Shown: piece after piece, positions 21,588 to 30,986 of the stretch
How positions within the stretch are numbered: position 1 is the stretch's first letter
Layout: each line of letters opens with the position of its first letter
Source: Pseudomonas sp. 8AS
Lineage (GTDB): Bacteria > Pseudomonadota > Gammaproteobacteria > Pseudomonadales > Pseudomonadaceae
Assembly (NCBI RefSeq): GCF_902506505.1
Contig: NZ_LR733406.1
Location: 2,814,228-2,878,227, forward strand
DNA length: 64,000 nt
Direction of reading: 5' to 3'
Program-made: the position numbers and the translations under genes
The notes under the pieces: model-generated
What the model saw: only the letters and a program-made list of their open reading frames with translations
What the model was told of the DNA's origin: nothing
The model's database searches: none

Positions 21588-22781
21588 TCACTGAAAACGC
21601 CGGTGCAGGTCCGGGAATATCTCCTGGGCGAACCAGGCCGGCAGGCCGGGCAGTACCAGCCTGGATTTCGGCGTCGGGCTGAGCACCACGCCGGCCTGGA
21701 TCAGGCGCTGCAGCTCGTCGATTGCCGGCCGCGGGGTGAGGCCGGTGAATACCTTGAGCTCGTTGCGCGGCATGGCCCCCTGCAGAATCAGCGCCAGCAC
21801 GGCCGGGCCACTCTCCGGCCTGACCTTCAGCTGCAACAGCCGTTCGTTGTACCTGAAGGCCCGCGTTACCCGCTCGCGCAGAGCTTCGCGGTTCAGCGCG
21901 GCCGTCATGTAGTCGATCTGGTCGTGGCAGACATCGAGCATGAATTCGATGAAGCCGAAGTAATGCCGGCGCGACATCTGCCCGCGGCCATCCAGGTCGC
22001 CCTCGCGCGGCCTGTCGGCCAGTGCCAGCATCCGGTAGTACTCCTCGTGCCGGCGAGCCAGGCCGCGAGCCAGTGACCACAGGCCGGGCTGCAAGCCCAG
22101 GTGCACCAGTTGCAGATGCGTGAGCAGGCGCGCGACCCGGCCGTTGCCATCGACAAAGGGGTGGACCCAGGCCAGCCGGTGATGATTGGCCAGCACGGCG
22201 ATCAACTGCCGACGGGGATCGACGATACGGCCGAACCCCTCCTGCAGATGCCTGAGCATCGCCAGTACCGCAGCCGCATCCGGTGCGTCGTGCTGGCCCA
22301 CCACCACCTGCTCGTCGGCCGTGCTGCGCAGCCGCCCGGGTTGCATCAGGCGGCCATCGGCGAGCGTGCGACTGGCCGCGTCGGCGTCCTTGAACAGCCG
22401 GTAATGCAGGGCCGACACCAGCGCCGGGTCGAACAATTGGCGGAAATCTTCGGCTGGGTAGCGGCGCAAGGCGCGCTCGAATACCAGCTGCGCCTCCATA
22501 TGCTGGATTGCCAGGTCCTTGAGCAGGCGTCGCTCGCGCTTCGGTGCGCTCTGCGCGCGCTGCATGTCGGCGGGAGCTGTGTATTGGCCCTCGATCAGGT
22601 TCGAGTAGTAGGTGTTGGTGATCCGCAGCAGGCGGGTCAGCTGTTCGGCGGTTTCCGTTGCCAGCCGTCCGGCCAGGAAGGCCGCCTTGCTTGGCAGCGC
22701 GTCGGCACGGCTGATGATCGAGGGCGGCAAGTCTTCCGGCAGCACGGGGTCCAGCCAGCTCTTCGAGGTGATCAAAGGCAT
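21588..22781 (-). CDS. Fic-domain protein (class II, N-terminal inhibitory motif) with C-terminal HTH
   Basis: 397 residues. Fic core with the catalytic motif HPFVDGNGRVAR (~205-216), so it is expected to transfer AMP or a related group to a protein hydroxyl. An inhibitory (S/T)xxxE(G/N) motif is visible N-terminally as SNLIEG (~60-65), typical of class II Fic proteins held off by an internal helix. The C-terminal ~70 residues look like a winged helix (AMPRNELKVFTGLTPRPAIDE), suggesting DNA binding or autoregulation. It stands alone and convergent with the synthetase gene. Tandem TTCACA boxes lie in its promoter region. Confidence 0.88.
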   Translation of the reverse strand: MPLITSKSWLDPVLPEDLPPSIISRADALPSKAAFLAGRLATETAEQLTRLLRITNTYYSNLIEGQYTAPADMQRAQSAPKRERRLLKDLAIQHMEAQLVFERALRRYPAEDFRQLFDPALVSALHYRLFKDADAASRTLADGRLMQPGRLRSTADEQVVVGQHDAPDAAAVLAMLRHLQEGFGRIVDPRRQLIAVLANHHRLAWVHPFVDGNGRVARLLTHLQLVHLGLQPGLWSLARGLARRHEEYYRMLALADRPREGDLDGRGQMSRRHYFGFIEFMLDVCHDQIDYMTAALNREALRERVTRAFRYNERLLQLKVRPESGPAVLALILQGAMPRNELKVFTGLTPRPAIDELQRLIQAGVVLSPTPKSRLVLPGLPAWFAQEIFPDLHRRFQ

Positions 22782-23131
22782 GCGATCCGGACTCCAACCT
22801 CAGTAAGTTTCTTCACACTTTATTTCACATTCATAAATATTGGAACACTGCTTAGATAAAGGCCTCAGACAATAAATTGAAAGGCGTTTCGACTGACAAG
22901 CTTCACATTTATTTTCACATTTCAGGCGGCGCTCCCAGCTAAGGCTGGCAAAACCTGGTCCTGTTGTTTACTGTCCCCCGGCGCAAGCCCGCGCGATCTG
23001 CCGGCCCCAGTAGCCAGTCACGCTGCCGCCGCCACGAAGCGCTAGACAGCGAGCGCCTGCTGGAGCCCCTCGATAGCGCTTCAGGGCCACCAACAGCCTT
23101 GCCAAACCGTAGTCATGAAAGGAACTCAGCC
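22782..23131. promoter_or_regulatory. 350-bp AT-rich intergenic region upstream of fic and the secreted hypothetical
   Basis: No gene is seen. The left half (22800-22925) is markedly AT-rich against the genome and holds two ~23-nt direct repeats, 22811-22833 and 22901-22924. Each contains two TTCACA boxes 12 bp apart (22812, 22824; 22902, 22914). The right half returns to high GC and holds the AAAGGAA ribosome site (23117-23123) of the gene starting at 23132. The boxes are probably operators for the divergent fic gene or both genes. Confidence 0.45.
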
Positions 23132-23794
23132 ATGCAGCAGCCTGCCCGCACCCTCTTCGCCACCGCCCTGCTCGCCCTCTGCGCCCCGCTCGCCCAGGCC
23201 GCCAGCGTTGCTGAAGTGTTCAACGGCGACATGCTGGATACCAACCAGCGCTACTTCGAGTCCATCGCCGGGATTCCACGCCAGTCCTATGGCGACCAGC
23301 ATCTGTTCCGCATCAGTGGCTGCAACATCACCGCCACCATCCAGAACAACAGCGTCACGGCCCTGCGCCTGGAGCTGACACCCAGCTGCCAGGCCGACCT
23401 GACCAGCTTCCTCGGTGAATCCTTCGCCCCGCCAGCCGGCCAGCCGCTCACCGTCGGCAGTTTCCAGCAGGCCGCCGGCGACCTGAGTTTCTACTCCGAC
23501 TGCCTGACCCTGTGCGGCAATGCGGCCGACCCTTCGGTCTATGCCCACTGGGAAGGCCCGCATGCGGTGAGCTTCCGCGAAGTGATGCTGGAACTGGTGC
23601 TGGCCGGCGATGCCGCCCTCGAAGCCTCCAGCCGCTGGCAGCAGCAGATGACCGCCGCCAAGGGTGAAGACTGGGTGATGGAAACCCGCTTCAACTGCGA
23701 GCGCGACTTCGACGGCCAGGCGCAGCAGAGCTTTGCCAATGTCGAGGTGAACGCCATCAGCATCGGCAGCGGGTTGGTCAAACCCGGCTGCTGA
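23132..23794 (+). CDS. Secreted/periplasmic hypothetical protein
   Basis: 220 residues with a clear Sec signal peptide (1-~23, LLALCAPLAQA). The mature part has six Cys (GCNIT, PSCQAD, DCLTLC, FNCE, PGC-end), suggesting disulfides. No family was recognised. The start at 23132 is set by AAAGGAA and the signal peptide; a longer in-frame ORF from 22964 has no support. It stands alone between fic and the phosphorylase gene, on the strand opposite to fic. Confidence 0.65.
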   Translation: MQQPARTLFATALLALCAPLAQAASVAEVFNGDMLDTNQRYFESIAGIPRQSYGDQHLFRISGCNITATIQNNSVTALRLELTPSCQADLTSFLGESFAPPAGQPLTVGSFQQAAGDLSFYSDCLTLCGNAADPSVYAHWEGPHAVSFREVMLELVLAGDAALEASSRWQQQMTAAKGEDWVMETRFNCERDFDGQAQQSFANVEVNAISIGSGLVKPGC

Positions 23795-23934
23795 GGCTGC
23801 TCGGGGCGCTGGATATCGACGCCAGCGCCTTTTCCCTGACCTGGCGCAAGCTGGCGTGACAAATTGCCCCGCAGCGCTTGGCAAGGCCGCGAGGATGCGG
23901 GTACATAAAGGCATGTTCCCAGCGAAGCAGCCCC

Positions 23935-25512
23935 ATGAGCCTCTCTTCCGACGCCACCGCCACCGAGAAACCGCCGGTTCGCCTGAAGCTGCGCCGGGTC
24001 GCCATCGATACCTACCGGGAAAACGTCGCCTACCTGCACCGTGACTGCGCGGCCTGCCGTGCCGAGGGTTTCCAGGCCCTGGCCAAGGTGGAGATCCGCG
24101 TCAATGGCAGGCGCATCCTGGCCAGCCTCAACCTGACCGATGATCTGGCGATTGTCGGCTGCGACGAACTGGGTCTGTCCGAAGATGCCTTCGCCCAGCT
24201 CGGCGCCCAGGCCGGCGAGCTGGCCTCGATTGCCCAGGCCGAGCCGGCCGCGTCGATCCCCGCGCTGCACCGCAAGATCGCCGGCGAGCGCCTGCAGCGC
24301 GAGGATTTCCAGGCCATAGTGCGCGATATCGCCGAGCACCGTTATTCGAAGATCGAACTGACCGCCTTCGTGGTGGCCTGCAACCAGGGCGAGCTGGACC
24401 GCGAGGAGGTGTACTTCCTCACCGACGCCATGGCCCATGTCGGCCGGCGCCTGGACTGGCGCGAGCATCCGGTGGTGGACAAGCACTGCATCGGCGGCAT
24501 CCCCGGCAACCGCACCTCGATGCTGGTGGTGCCGATCGTCGCCGCCCACGGCATGCTCTGCCCGAAGACCTCCTCGCGGGCGATCACCTCGCCCTCCGGC
24601 ACCGCCGACACCATGGAGGTGCTGGCCAATGTCGAGCTGCCCTTCGAGCGCCTGTGCGAGATGGTCCGCGAACAGCGCGGCTGCCTGGCCTGGGGCGGCG
24701 CCAGCGACCTGTCGCCGGCCGACGACGTGCTGATCTCGGTGGAGCGGCCGCTGTCCATCGATTCGCCGGGGCAGATGGTCGCCTCGATCCTGTCGAAGAA
24801 GATCGCCGCCGGCTCCACCCACCTGCTGCTCGACATCCCCATCGGCCCCACCGCCAAGGTGCGCTCCATGGCCGAGGCCCAGCGCCTGCGCAAGCTGTTC
24901 GAATTCGTTGCCTCGCGCCTGGCGCTGACCATCGACGTGGTGATCACCGATGGCCGCCAGCCGGTCGGCAACGGCATCGGCCCGGTGCTGGAGGCGCGCG
25001 ACGTGATGCAGGTGCTGCAGAACGATCCGCGCGCGCCCAATGACCTGCGCCAGAAGGCCCTGCGCCTGGCCGGGCGCATGCTCGAGTTCGACCCGGACGT
25101 GCGCGGCGGCGACGGCTATGCGATTGCCCGCGACATCCTCGACTCCGGTCGCGCGCTGAACAAGATGCAGGCGATCATCCAGGCCCAGGGCGCCAAGGCC
25201 TTCGACCTCAACCAGCCGGCACTGGCGGCGCTGACCTTCGAGGTGCTGGCCGAGCGCGACGCAGTGGTGACCGGCATCGACAACCTGCAACTGGCGCGCA
25301 TCGCCCGCCTGGCCGGCGCACCCAAGGTGCAGGGCGCCGGCGTCGACCTGCTGCGCAAGCTCGGCGAGACGGTCAGGGCCGGCGACTGCCTGTACCGCGT
25401 GCATGCCGACTTCCCCGCCGACCTCAGCTTCGCCCGCCAGGCCTGCGAGCGGGCCAACGGTTTCAGCCTCGGTCGCCCGGACCAGGTGCCCAACGTTTTC
25501 GTGGAGTTCTGA
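23935..25512 (+). CDS. Thymidine phosphorylase / AMP phosphorylase family protein
   Basis: 525 residues. An N-terminal ~90-residue extension precedes the pyrimidine-nucleoside phosphorylase fold: [32 protein letters not shown] (phosphate-binding), [19 protein letters not shown] and the C-terminal [13 protein letters not shown]. The length and the N-terminal extension are closer to archaeal-type AMP (nucleoside-monophosphate) phosphorylases than to the ~440-residue DeoA. It phosphorolyses either deoxythymidine or NMPs; the substrate cannot be settled from sequence. The stop overlaps the next gene's ATG (TGATG), so the two are coupled. Confidence 0.82.
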   Translation: MSLSSDATATEKPPVRLKLRRVAIDTYRENVAYLHRDCAACRAEGFQALAKVEIRVNGRRILASLNLTDDLAIVGCDELGLSEDAFAQLGAQAGELASIAQAEPAASIPALHRKIAGERLQREDFQAIVRDIAEHRYSKIELTAFVVACNQGELDREEVYFLTDAMAHVGRRLDWREHPVVDKHCIGGIPGNRTSMLVVPIVAAHGMLCPKTSSRAITSPSGTADTMEVLANVELPFERLCEMVREQRGCLAWGGASDLSPADDVLISVERPLSIDSPGQMVASILSKKIAAGSTHLLLDIPIGPTAKVRSMAEAQRLRKLFEFVASRLALTIDVVITDGRQPVGNGIGPVLEARDVMQVLQNDPRAPNDLRQKALRLAGRMLEFDPDVRGGDGYAIARDILDSGRALNKMQAIIQAQGAKAFDLNQPALAALTFEVLAERDAVVTGIDNLQLARIARLAGAPKVQGAGVDLLRKLGETVRAGDCLYRVHADFPADLSFARQACERANGFSLGRPDQVPNVFVEF

Positions 25513-26408
25513 TGCAAAGCCTGTTGCTGTATTTCGACGATGAAAGCGCCGCCGCCCTGCGCCTGGCCGCGGCCTGTGGCCTGGAGGCCGCCGCCATCGA
25601 GCGCCACCGTTTCCCCGACGACGAGCTGCGCCTGCGCCTGCCGCTGGACGAAGATGCCCGCCTGCCCGAGCAACTGGTGATCTACCGCGGTCTCGACCAC
25701 CCCAACGAGCGCCTGGTCGAGCTCCTGCTGCTGGCCGGGGAAGCCCGTGCCCTAGGCGCCCGGCGCCTGCTGCTGGTGAGCCCGTACCTGGCCTACATGC
25801 GCCAGGACATCGCCTTCAACCCCGGCGAGGTGGTCAGCCAGCGCATCGTCGGTCGCTTCCTCGCCGAGCACTTCGACGCCCTGATCACCGTCGACCCGCA
25901 CCTGCACCGGGTCGCCAGCCTGCATGAAGCGGTGCCGCTGGCCGATGCCGTGACCCTCTCCGGCGCTCCTGCCCTGGCCGAGCTGATCGCCCGCCAACGG
26001 CCGCAGGCGGTGCTGATCGGCCCGGATGCCGAATCCCTGCAGTGGATCGAGGTCGCGGCCGCCGGCCACGGCTTTGCCCACGGCGTCTGCCGGAAGGTGC
26101 GCCACGGTGATCGCGAGGTTTCCATCGAATTGCCCGACATGCCGCTGGCCGGGCGTCAGGTGGTGCTGCTCGACGATATCGCCAGCTCCGGCCGCACCCT
26201 GGCCCAGGCCTGCCGCCAGCTGCTGGCCGCCGGCGCCAGCTCGGTGGATGTGGCGGTGACCCATGCCCTGTTCGCCGGCGATGCCTTGGCGACCATCCGC
26301 GCCGCCGGGGTCGGCCAGGTGTGGAGCACCGACTGCATCGCCCATCCGAGCAATGCCGTGGCCATGGCGCCCTACCTGGCCTCAGCCCTCAGGCCGCTGC
26401 TGCGCTGA
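25512..26408 (+). CDS. Ribose-phosphate pyrophosphokinase family protein (short, second type)
   Basis: 298 residues in two type-I phosphoribosyltransferase-like halves. The PRPP-binding motif LLDDIASSGRTL is near residue 220; N-terminal regions include RFPDDELRLRLP and VSPYLAYMRQDIAF. Family role: ATP-dependent pyrophosphorylation of ribose 5-phosphate to PRPP. It is shorter than housekeeping PrsA and more like archaeal or methanogen-type enzymes. The one-base overlap with the phosphorylase gene suggests a salvage route in which ribose phosphate released from nucleotides is turned into PRPP. Confidence 0.82.
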   Translation: MQSLLLYFDDESAAALRLAAACGLEAAAIERHRFPDDELRLRLPLDEDARLPEQLVIYRGLDHPNERLVELLLLAGEARALGARRLLLVSPYLAYMRQDIAFNPGEVVSQRIVGRFLAEHFDALITVDPHLHRVASLHEAVPLADAVTLSGAPALAELIARQRPQAVLIGPDAESLQWIEVAAAGHGFAHGVCRKVRHGDREVSIELPDMPLAGRQVVLLDDIASSGRTLAQACRQLLAAGASSVDVAVTHALFAGDALATIRAAGVGQVWSTDCIAHPSNAVAMAPYLASALRPLLR

Positions 26409-26444
26409 ACGGCGCCCCGCACTGCCGCAACCGCGTCGCCATCC

Positions 26445-27647
26445 CTAGCTGAGGCGGCCCGGGTCCTCAGCCGGTTCGTCCTCGGGCAGGGCTTCCAGCT
26501 TCAATTCCCAGCTGCCGGCCGCAACGGCAGGCGCTGCGGCAGCCGGGGCTGGTGCGGCGACAGGGGCGGCCGCGGCGTTGGTCGGGTTCTCGCGGTGCAG
26601 CTTGAGCTTGAGGCGCACGTTGTTCGCCGAGTCGGCGTTTTTCACCGCCTCTTCCTCGCTGATGCTGCCTTCGTGGACCAGGTCGATCAGCGCCATGTCG
26701 AAGGTCTGCATGCCGAGGTTCTTCGACTTTTCCATGGTCTCCTTGATCTCGGAGAAGTCGTTGCGCTTGATCTGGTCGCGGATGGTCGGGGTGCCGAGCA
26801 GCACCTCCACCGCCGCGCGGCGCTTGCCGTCCACGGTCTTGACCAGGCGCTGGGAGACGAAGGCCTTGAGGTTGTTGCCCAGGTCGTTGAGCAACTGCGG
26901 CCGGCGCTCTTCTGGGAAGAAGTTGATGATGCGGTCCAGCGCCTGGTTGGCGTTGTTGGCGTGCAGGGTGGAGATCGCCAGGTGGCCGGTATCGGCGAAG
27001 GCCAGGGCGTGTTCCATGGTCTCGCGGTCGCGGATCTCGCCGATCAGGATCACGTCCGGCGCCTGGCGCAGGGTGTTCTTCAGCGCGGCGTGGAAGCTGC
27101 GGGTGTCCACGCCGACTTCGCGCTGGTTGATGATCGACTTCTTGTGCCGGTGCACGTACTCCACCGGGTCCTCGATGGTGATGATGTGGCCGCCGCTGTT
27201 GCGGTTGCGGTAGTCGATCAGCGCCGCCAGGGAGGTCGACTTACCCGAGCCGGTACCACCGACGAACAGCACCAGGCCGCGTTTTTCCATGATGCTCTTG
27301 AGCAGCACTTCCGGCAGCTTGAGGTCTTCGAACTTGGGGATCTCCATCTTGATGTTGCGCGCGACAATGGAGACTTCGTTGCGCTGCTTGAAGATGTTGA
27401 TGCGGAAGCGGCCGATGTTCGGCAGGGAGATCGCCAGGTTCATCTCCAGCTCGCGCTCGAAGTCGGCGCGCTGCTCGGCGTCCATCACGCCGGCGGCAAT
27501 CGCGGCCACGTCGCCCGGTTTGAGCGGCTCGTTGCTGAGCGGCTTGAGTACGCCGTTGAACTTGGCACAAGGCGGCGCCCCCGTGGACAGGTAGAGGTCG
27601 GAGCCATCCTGGGTCGCCAGGATTTTCAGCATTGCGGAGAGGTCCAT
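26445..27647 (-). CDS. PilT/PilU-family type IV pilus retraction ATPase (PilU-like)
   Basis: 400 residues. PilT/PilU ATPase with Walker A GGTGSGKST (~130), Asp box IEDPVEYVH, Walker B ILIGEIRDRETM and the His box HLAISTLHANNANQALD. It is closer to PilU than PilT by the N-terminus (DLSAMLKILATQDGSDLYL). No pilT gene is adjacent, unlike the canonical pilTU pair, so it may be an extra paralogue. An Ala/Pro-rich tail (~355-385) extends it beyond the usual ~380. The start at 27647 is preceded by GGAAGCG; the longer upstream frame is a shadow. Confidence 0.88.
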   Translation of the reverse strand: MDLSAMLKILATQDGSDLYLSTGAPPCAKFNGVLKPLSNEPLKPGDVAAIAAGVMDAEQRADFERELEMNLAISLPNIGRFRINIFKQRNEVSIVARNIKMEIPKFEDLKLPEVLLKSIMEKRGLVLFVGGTGSGKSTSLAALIDYRNRNSGGHIITIEDPVEYVHRHKKSIINQREVGVDTRSFHAALKNTLRQAPDVILIGEIRDRETMEHALAFADTGHLAISTLHANNANQALDRIINFFPEERRPQLLNDLGNNLKAFVSQRLVKTVDGKRRAAVEVLLGTPTIRDQIKRNDFSEIKETMEKSKNLGMQTFDMALIDLVHEGSISEEEAVKNADSANNVRLKLKLHRENPTNAAAAPVAAPAPAAAAPAVAAGSWELKLEALPEDEPAEDPGRLS

Positions 27648-27794
27648 GGGTAGCGCTTCCGTCGGTGAAGACTTAATAAGGTAGGCCAAGATCGGCGCGG
27701 CATTGCCCGACGAGAAGGCCTTAAAACTGGCGCCATTCTGATGGCGCAACAAATACTGGCACAATAGCGGCCCGAGCAAAATGAGGACCCCGTC

Positions 27795-28073
27795 ATGGCA
27801 AAGGCAATGGCCCGCCACATTCTGGTCAAGACCGAAGCGGAAGCAGCCGCCCTGAAGAAGCGCATTGCCGCCGGCGAAGCCTTCGACGTGCTGGCGCGCA
27901 AGTATTCGACCTGCCCGTCCGGCAAGCGCGGCGGCGACCTGGGCGAAGTGCGCCCCGGGCAGATGGTGCGCGCCATCGACCAGGTGATTTTCAAGAAGGA
28001 GCTGCGCACCGTGCACGGCCCGATCAAGAGCCAGTTCGGCTACCATCTGGTCCAGGTCTTCTTCCGCGAGTGA
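27795..28073 (+). CDS. ppiC: Parvulin-type peptidyl-prolyl cis-trans isomerase
   Basis: 92-residue single-domain parvulin without signal peptide, so cytoplasmic. Rotamase motifs: ARHILVKTEAEA, YSTCPSGKRGGDLGEVRPGQ and GPIKSQFGYHLVQV. Length and motifs match E. coli PpiC. Seven bases separate it from the YjbR gene, suggesting an operon. Confidence 0.93.
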   Translation: MAKAMARHILVKTEAEAAALKKRIAAGEAFDVLARKYSTCPSGKRGGDLGEVRPGQMVRAIDQVIFKKELRTVHGPIKSQFGYHLVQVFFRE

Positions 28074-28080
28074 CGCCCAG

Positions 28081-28428
28081 ATGACGCCCGAACAGATCGC
28101 CGCCTTCTGCCTGAGCCTGCCGGGCGCCCGCGAGGACATCAAATGGGGCGGCGTGAGGGTGTTCTCGGTGGCGCAGAACAAGATGTTCGCCCTCTTCCAC
28201 CTGCGCAGCCACGACGACCTGGCCTTCAAGGTCGACAGCGACCTGTTCCTCGGTTACTGCGACCGCCCCGGCATCCACCCCGCGCCCTACCTGGCCCGCG
28301 CCCACTGGGTCAGCATGGCGCAGCCCTGCCCGCTGGGCGACGCCGAGCTGCGCGAGCTGCTGACCCGCTCGCACCAGCTGGTGGTGAGCAAGCTGCCCAA
28401 GCGCCTGAAGCTCGGCCTGCTGCTCTAG
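28081..28428 (+). CDS. MmcQ/YjbR family DNA-binding-like protein
   Basis: 115-residue YjbR (CyaY-like fold) protein; motifs LPGAREDIKWGG, DLAFKVDSDLF and LLTRSHQLVVSKLPKR are family-typical. Function of the family is poorly known; the fold suggests nucleic-acid contact. Probably co-transcribed with ppiC. Confidence 0.85.
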   Translation: MTPEQIAAFCLSLPGAREDIKWGGVRVFSVAQNKMFALFHLRSHDDLAFKVDSDLFLGYCDRPGIHPAPYLARAHWVSMAQPCPLGDAELRELLTRSHQLVVSKLPKRLKLGLLL

Positions 28429-28537
28429 TAGGCGCGCAAAGCGCCCCATCCGTCCCGCCGACTGCCTTTCTAGCGCCTAAACCGCTACAATCGCGCCCTT
28501 TTGCGCAGCCGCGCCCTCGCTCCCCAGGATTTCAGTC

Positions 28538-30124
28538 GTGATCTCTACCGCCAATATCACCATGCAGTTCGGCGCCAAGCCGCTGTTCGAGAACGTTTCC
28601 GTCAAGTTCGGCAACGGCAACCGCTACGGCCTGATCGGCGCCAACGGCTGCGGCAAGTCGACCTTCATGAAGATCCTCGGCGGTGATCTGGAGCCTTCCG
28701 GCGGCCAGGTGATGCTGGAGCCGAACGTGCGCCTGGGCAAGCTGCGCCAGGACCAGTTCGCCTACGAAGAATTCAACGTGATCGACACCGTGATCATGGG
28801 TCACGAGGAGCTGTGGAAGGTCAAGGCCGAGCGCGACCGCATCTATTCGCTGGCGGAAATGAGCGAAGAAGACGGCATGAAGGTGGGCGAGCTGGAAGGC
28901 GAGTTCGCCGAGATGGACGGCTACACCGCCGAATCCCGCGCCGGCGAACTGCTGCTGGGCCTGGGCATTCCACTGGAGCAGCACTTCGGCCCGATGAGCG
29001 AAGTGGCGCCGGGCTGGAAGCTGCGCGTGCTGCTGGCCCAGGCACTGTTCTCCGATCCGGAAGTGCTGTTGCTGGACGAACCGACCAACCACCTGGATAT
29101 CAACACCATCCGCTGGCTGGAAAACATTCTGGTGCAGCGCAACAGCACCATGATCATCATTTCCCACGACCGCCACTTCCTCAATTCGGTCTGCACCCAC
29201 ATGGCCGACCTGGACTACGGCGAGCTGCGCCTGTTCCCGGGCAACTACGACGAGTACATGATCGCCGCGACCCAGTCGCGTGAGCAGCTGCTCTCGGACA
29301 ACGCCAAGAAGAAGGCGCAGATCGCCGAGCTGCAGACCTTCGTCAGCCGCTTCTCGGCCAACGCCTCCAAGGCCAAGCAGGCCACCAGCCGCGCCAAGCA
29401 GATCGACAAGATCCAGCTGGCCGAGGTCAAGCCGTCCAGCCGCGTCAGCCCGTTCATCCGCTTCGAGCAGACCAAGAAGCTGCACCGCCAGGCGGTGACC
29501 GTGGAGCACATGTCCAAGGGCTTCGACGGCAAGATCCTGTTCAAGAACTTCGGCTTCACCGTCGAAGCCGGCGAGCGCGTAGCCATCATCGGCCCCAACG
29601 GTATCGGCAAGACCACCCTGCTGCGCACCCTGGTCGGCGAACTGGCGCCGGATGCCGGCTCGGTGAAATGGACCGAGAGCGCAGAAGTGGGCTACTACGC
29701 CCAGGATCACGCCCACGACTTCGAGGACGACGTCAGCCTGTTCGACTGGATGGGCCAGTGGACCCAGGGCGAGCAGGTCATTCGCGGCACCCTCGGGCGC
29801 ATGCTGTTCAGCAACGACGAGATCCTCAAGTCGGTCAAGGTCATCTCCGGTGGCGAACAGGGCCGCATGCTGTTCGGCAAGCTGATCCTGCAGAAGCCCA
29901 ACGTGCTGGTGATGGACGAACCGACCAACCACCTCGACATGGAATCCATCGAGGCGCTCAACCTGGCGCTGGAGAACTACCCCGGCACGCTGATCTTCGT
30001 CAGCCACGACCGCGAGTTCGTCGGTTCCCTGGCCACCCGCATCATCGAGCTGAGCGACAACGGCGTGACCGACTTCAGCGGCACCTACGATGACTACCTG
30101 CGCAGCCAGGGTGTGATTGTGTAG
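28538..30124 (+). CDS. ABC-F family ATPase (YbiT-like)
   Basis: 528 residues with two ABC domains and no membrane part. ABC-F proteins act on the ribosome. Walker [10 protein letters not shown] and GPNGIGKTT. Walker [12 protein letters not shown] and [11 protein letters not shown]. The first signature is degenerate ([11 protein letters not shown]) and the second intact (ISGGEQGRM), as in YbiT. The interdomain linker (~240-310) is Lys/Ala-rich. The start is GTG at 28538 giving (M)[11 protein letters not shown], the normal YbiT beginning; a start at the later ATG would remove it. It is monocistronic with a repeat and terminator downstream. Confidence 0.92.
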   Translation: MISTANITMQFGAKPLFENVSVKFGNGNRYGLIGANGCGKSTFMKILGGDLEPSGGQVMLEPNVRLGKLRQDQFAYEEFNVIDTVIMGHEELWKVKAERDRIYSLAEMSEEDGMKVGELEGEFAEMDGYTAESRAGELLLGLGIPLEQHFGPMSEVAPGWKLRVLLAQALFSDPEVLLLDEPTNHLDINTIRWLENILVQRNSTMIIISHDRHFLNSVCTHMADLDYGELRLFPGNYDEYMIAATQSREQLLSDNAKKKAQIAELQTFVSRFSANASKAKQATSRAKQIDKIQLAEVKPSSRVSPFIRFEQTKKLHRQAVTVEHMSKGFDGKILFKNFGFTVEAGERVAIIGPNGIGKTTLLRTLVGELAPDAGSVKWTESAEVGYYAQDHAHDFEDDVSLFDWMGQWTQGEQVIRGTLGRMLFSNDEILKSVKVISGGEQGRMLFGKLILQKPNVLVMDEPTNHLDMESIEALNLALENYPGTLIFVSHDREFVGSLATRIIELSDNGVTDFSGTYDDYLRSQGVIV

Positions 30125-30210
30125 GTTGGGTTGAGGCGCAGCGCCGAAGCCCAACAATCAGGGCCAGGCGCTGGCTGCGTTGGGCTTCGCTACGCTCAAC
30201 CCCAACCTAC
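30121..30210. repeat. Long inverted repeat downstream of the ABC-F gene
   Basis: Outer arms GTAGGTTGGGTTGAG (30121-30135) and 30195-30210 are complementary with one extra base. Inner arms CGAAGCCCAAC (30145-30155) and GTTGGGCTTCG (30179-30189) pair fully. The sequence type (GTAGGTTGGG...) is a dispersed intergenic repeat in pseudomonads. It begins at the last codon of the ABC-F gene. Confidence 0.7.
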
Positions 30211-30226
30211 GCCGATCATGAAAAAC

Positions 30227-30256
30227 AAAAAGGGCATCCCACGGGATGCCCTTTTT
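30227..30256. terminator. Bidirectional intrinsic terminator (ABC-F / liv operon)
   Basis: 13-bp stem AAAAAGGGCATCC (30227-30239) / GGATGCCCTTTTT (30244-30256). It is flanked by A and T runs, so it works on both strands for the convergent ABC-F gene and livF. Confidence 0.88.
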
Positions 30257-30269
30257 GTTTGCGTGAAAC

Positions 30270-30986
30270 TCAGTGCCCGCCGAGATAGGCGTTGCGCACC
30301 TCCTGGTTGCCCAGCAGTTCCTCGCCGCTGCCGCTCAGGCGGATTTCCCCGGTGACCATCACGTAGGCGCGATCCGACAGGCGCAGCGCGTGGTTGGCGT
30401 TCTGCTCCACCAGGAAGATGGTCATGCCGGTCGTGGCCAGCTCGCGCAGGGTCTGGAAGATCTGCTTGACCACGATCGGCGCCAGGCCCAGCGACGGCTC
30501 GTCGAGCAGCAGCAGCTTGGGCCGGCTCATCAGCGCGCGGGCGATGGCGAGCATCTGCTGTTCGCCGCCGGACATGGTCATGGCGCGCTGGTTGCGCCGC
30601 TCCTTGAGCCGCGGGAACAGCTCGAACATACGCTGCATGTCCTCGTCGGCATGCGCCGTGCCGATGGGGATGGTGCCCATCAGCAGGTTCTCCTCCACGC
30701 TCATGTCGGGGAACACCCGGCGTCCTTCCGGCGCCTGCGCCACGCCGTTGGAGGCCACGTAGTGCGAGGACTTGTGGGTGATGTCGGTACCGCGGAACAG
30801 GATCTGCCCGGCCGAGGCCCGTGGCTGGCCGAAGATCGACATCAGCAGCGTGGACTTGCCCGCGCCGTTGGAGCCGATCAGGCTCACCGTTTCACCCTCG
30901 TCGATATGCAGGCTGACCTTCTTCAGCGCCTGTATCACCCCGTAGTGGACGTCGACTTCCTTCAGTTCGAGGATCGGCTCGCTCAT
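30270..30986 (-). CDS. livF: Branched-chain amino acid ABC transporter ATP-binding protein LivF
   Basis: 238-residue ABC ATPase energising Leu/Ile/Val import. Walker A GSNGAGKST, signature MSGGEQQML, Walker B LLLDEPSLGLAP, and the LivF-typical AQAPEGRRVFPDMSVEENL. The start at 30986 (MSEPILEL) overlaps the livG stop by ATGA. It is the last gene of livKHMGF; the terminator is at 30227-30256. Confidence 0.94.
   Translation of the reverse strand: MSEPILELKEVDVHYGVIQALKKVSLHIDEGETVSLIGSNGAGKSTLLMSIFGQPRASAGQILFRGTDITHKSSHYVASNGVAQAPEGRRVFPDMSVEENLLMGTIPIGTAHADEDMQRMFELFPRLKERRNQRAMTMSGGEQQMLAIARALMSRPKLLLLDEPSLGLAPIVVKQIFQTLRELATTGMTIFLVEQNANHALRLSDRAYVMVTGEIRLSGSGEELLGNQEVRNAYLGGH

Noticed and set aside
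22964-23131. Longer N-terminus of the secreted hypothetical
   Set aside because: The signal peptide starts at 23132, directly after AAAGGAA.
26445-28229. 594-residue form of the PilU-like protein
   Set aside because: The extra 194 residues overlap ppiC on the other strand and lack homology; the ATG at 27647 gives a normal length.
30227-30256. Riboswitch before the liv operon
   Set aside because: The hairpin is at the 3' ends of two convergent genes and has A/T flanks, so it is a terminator.
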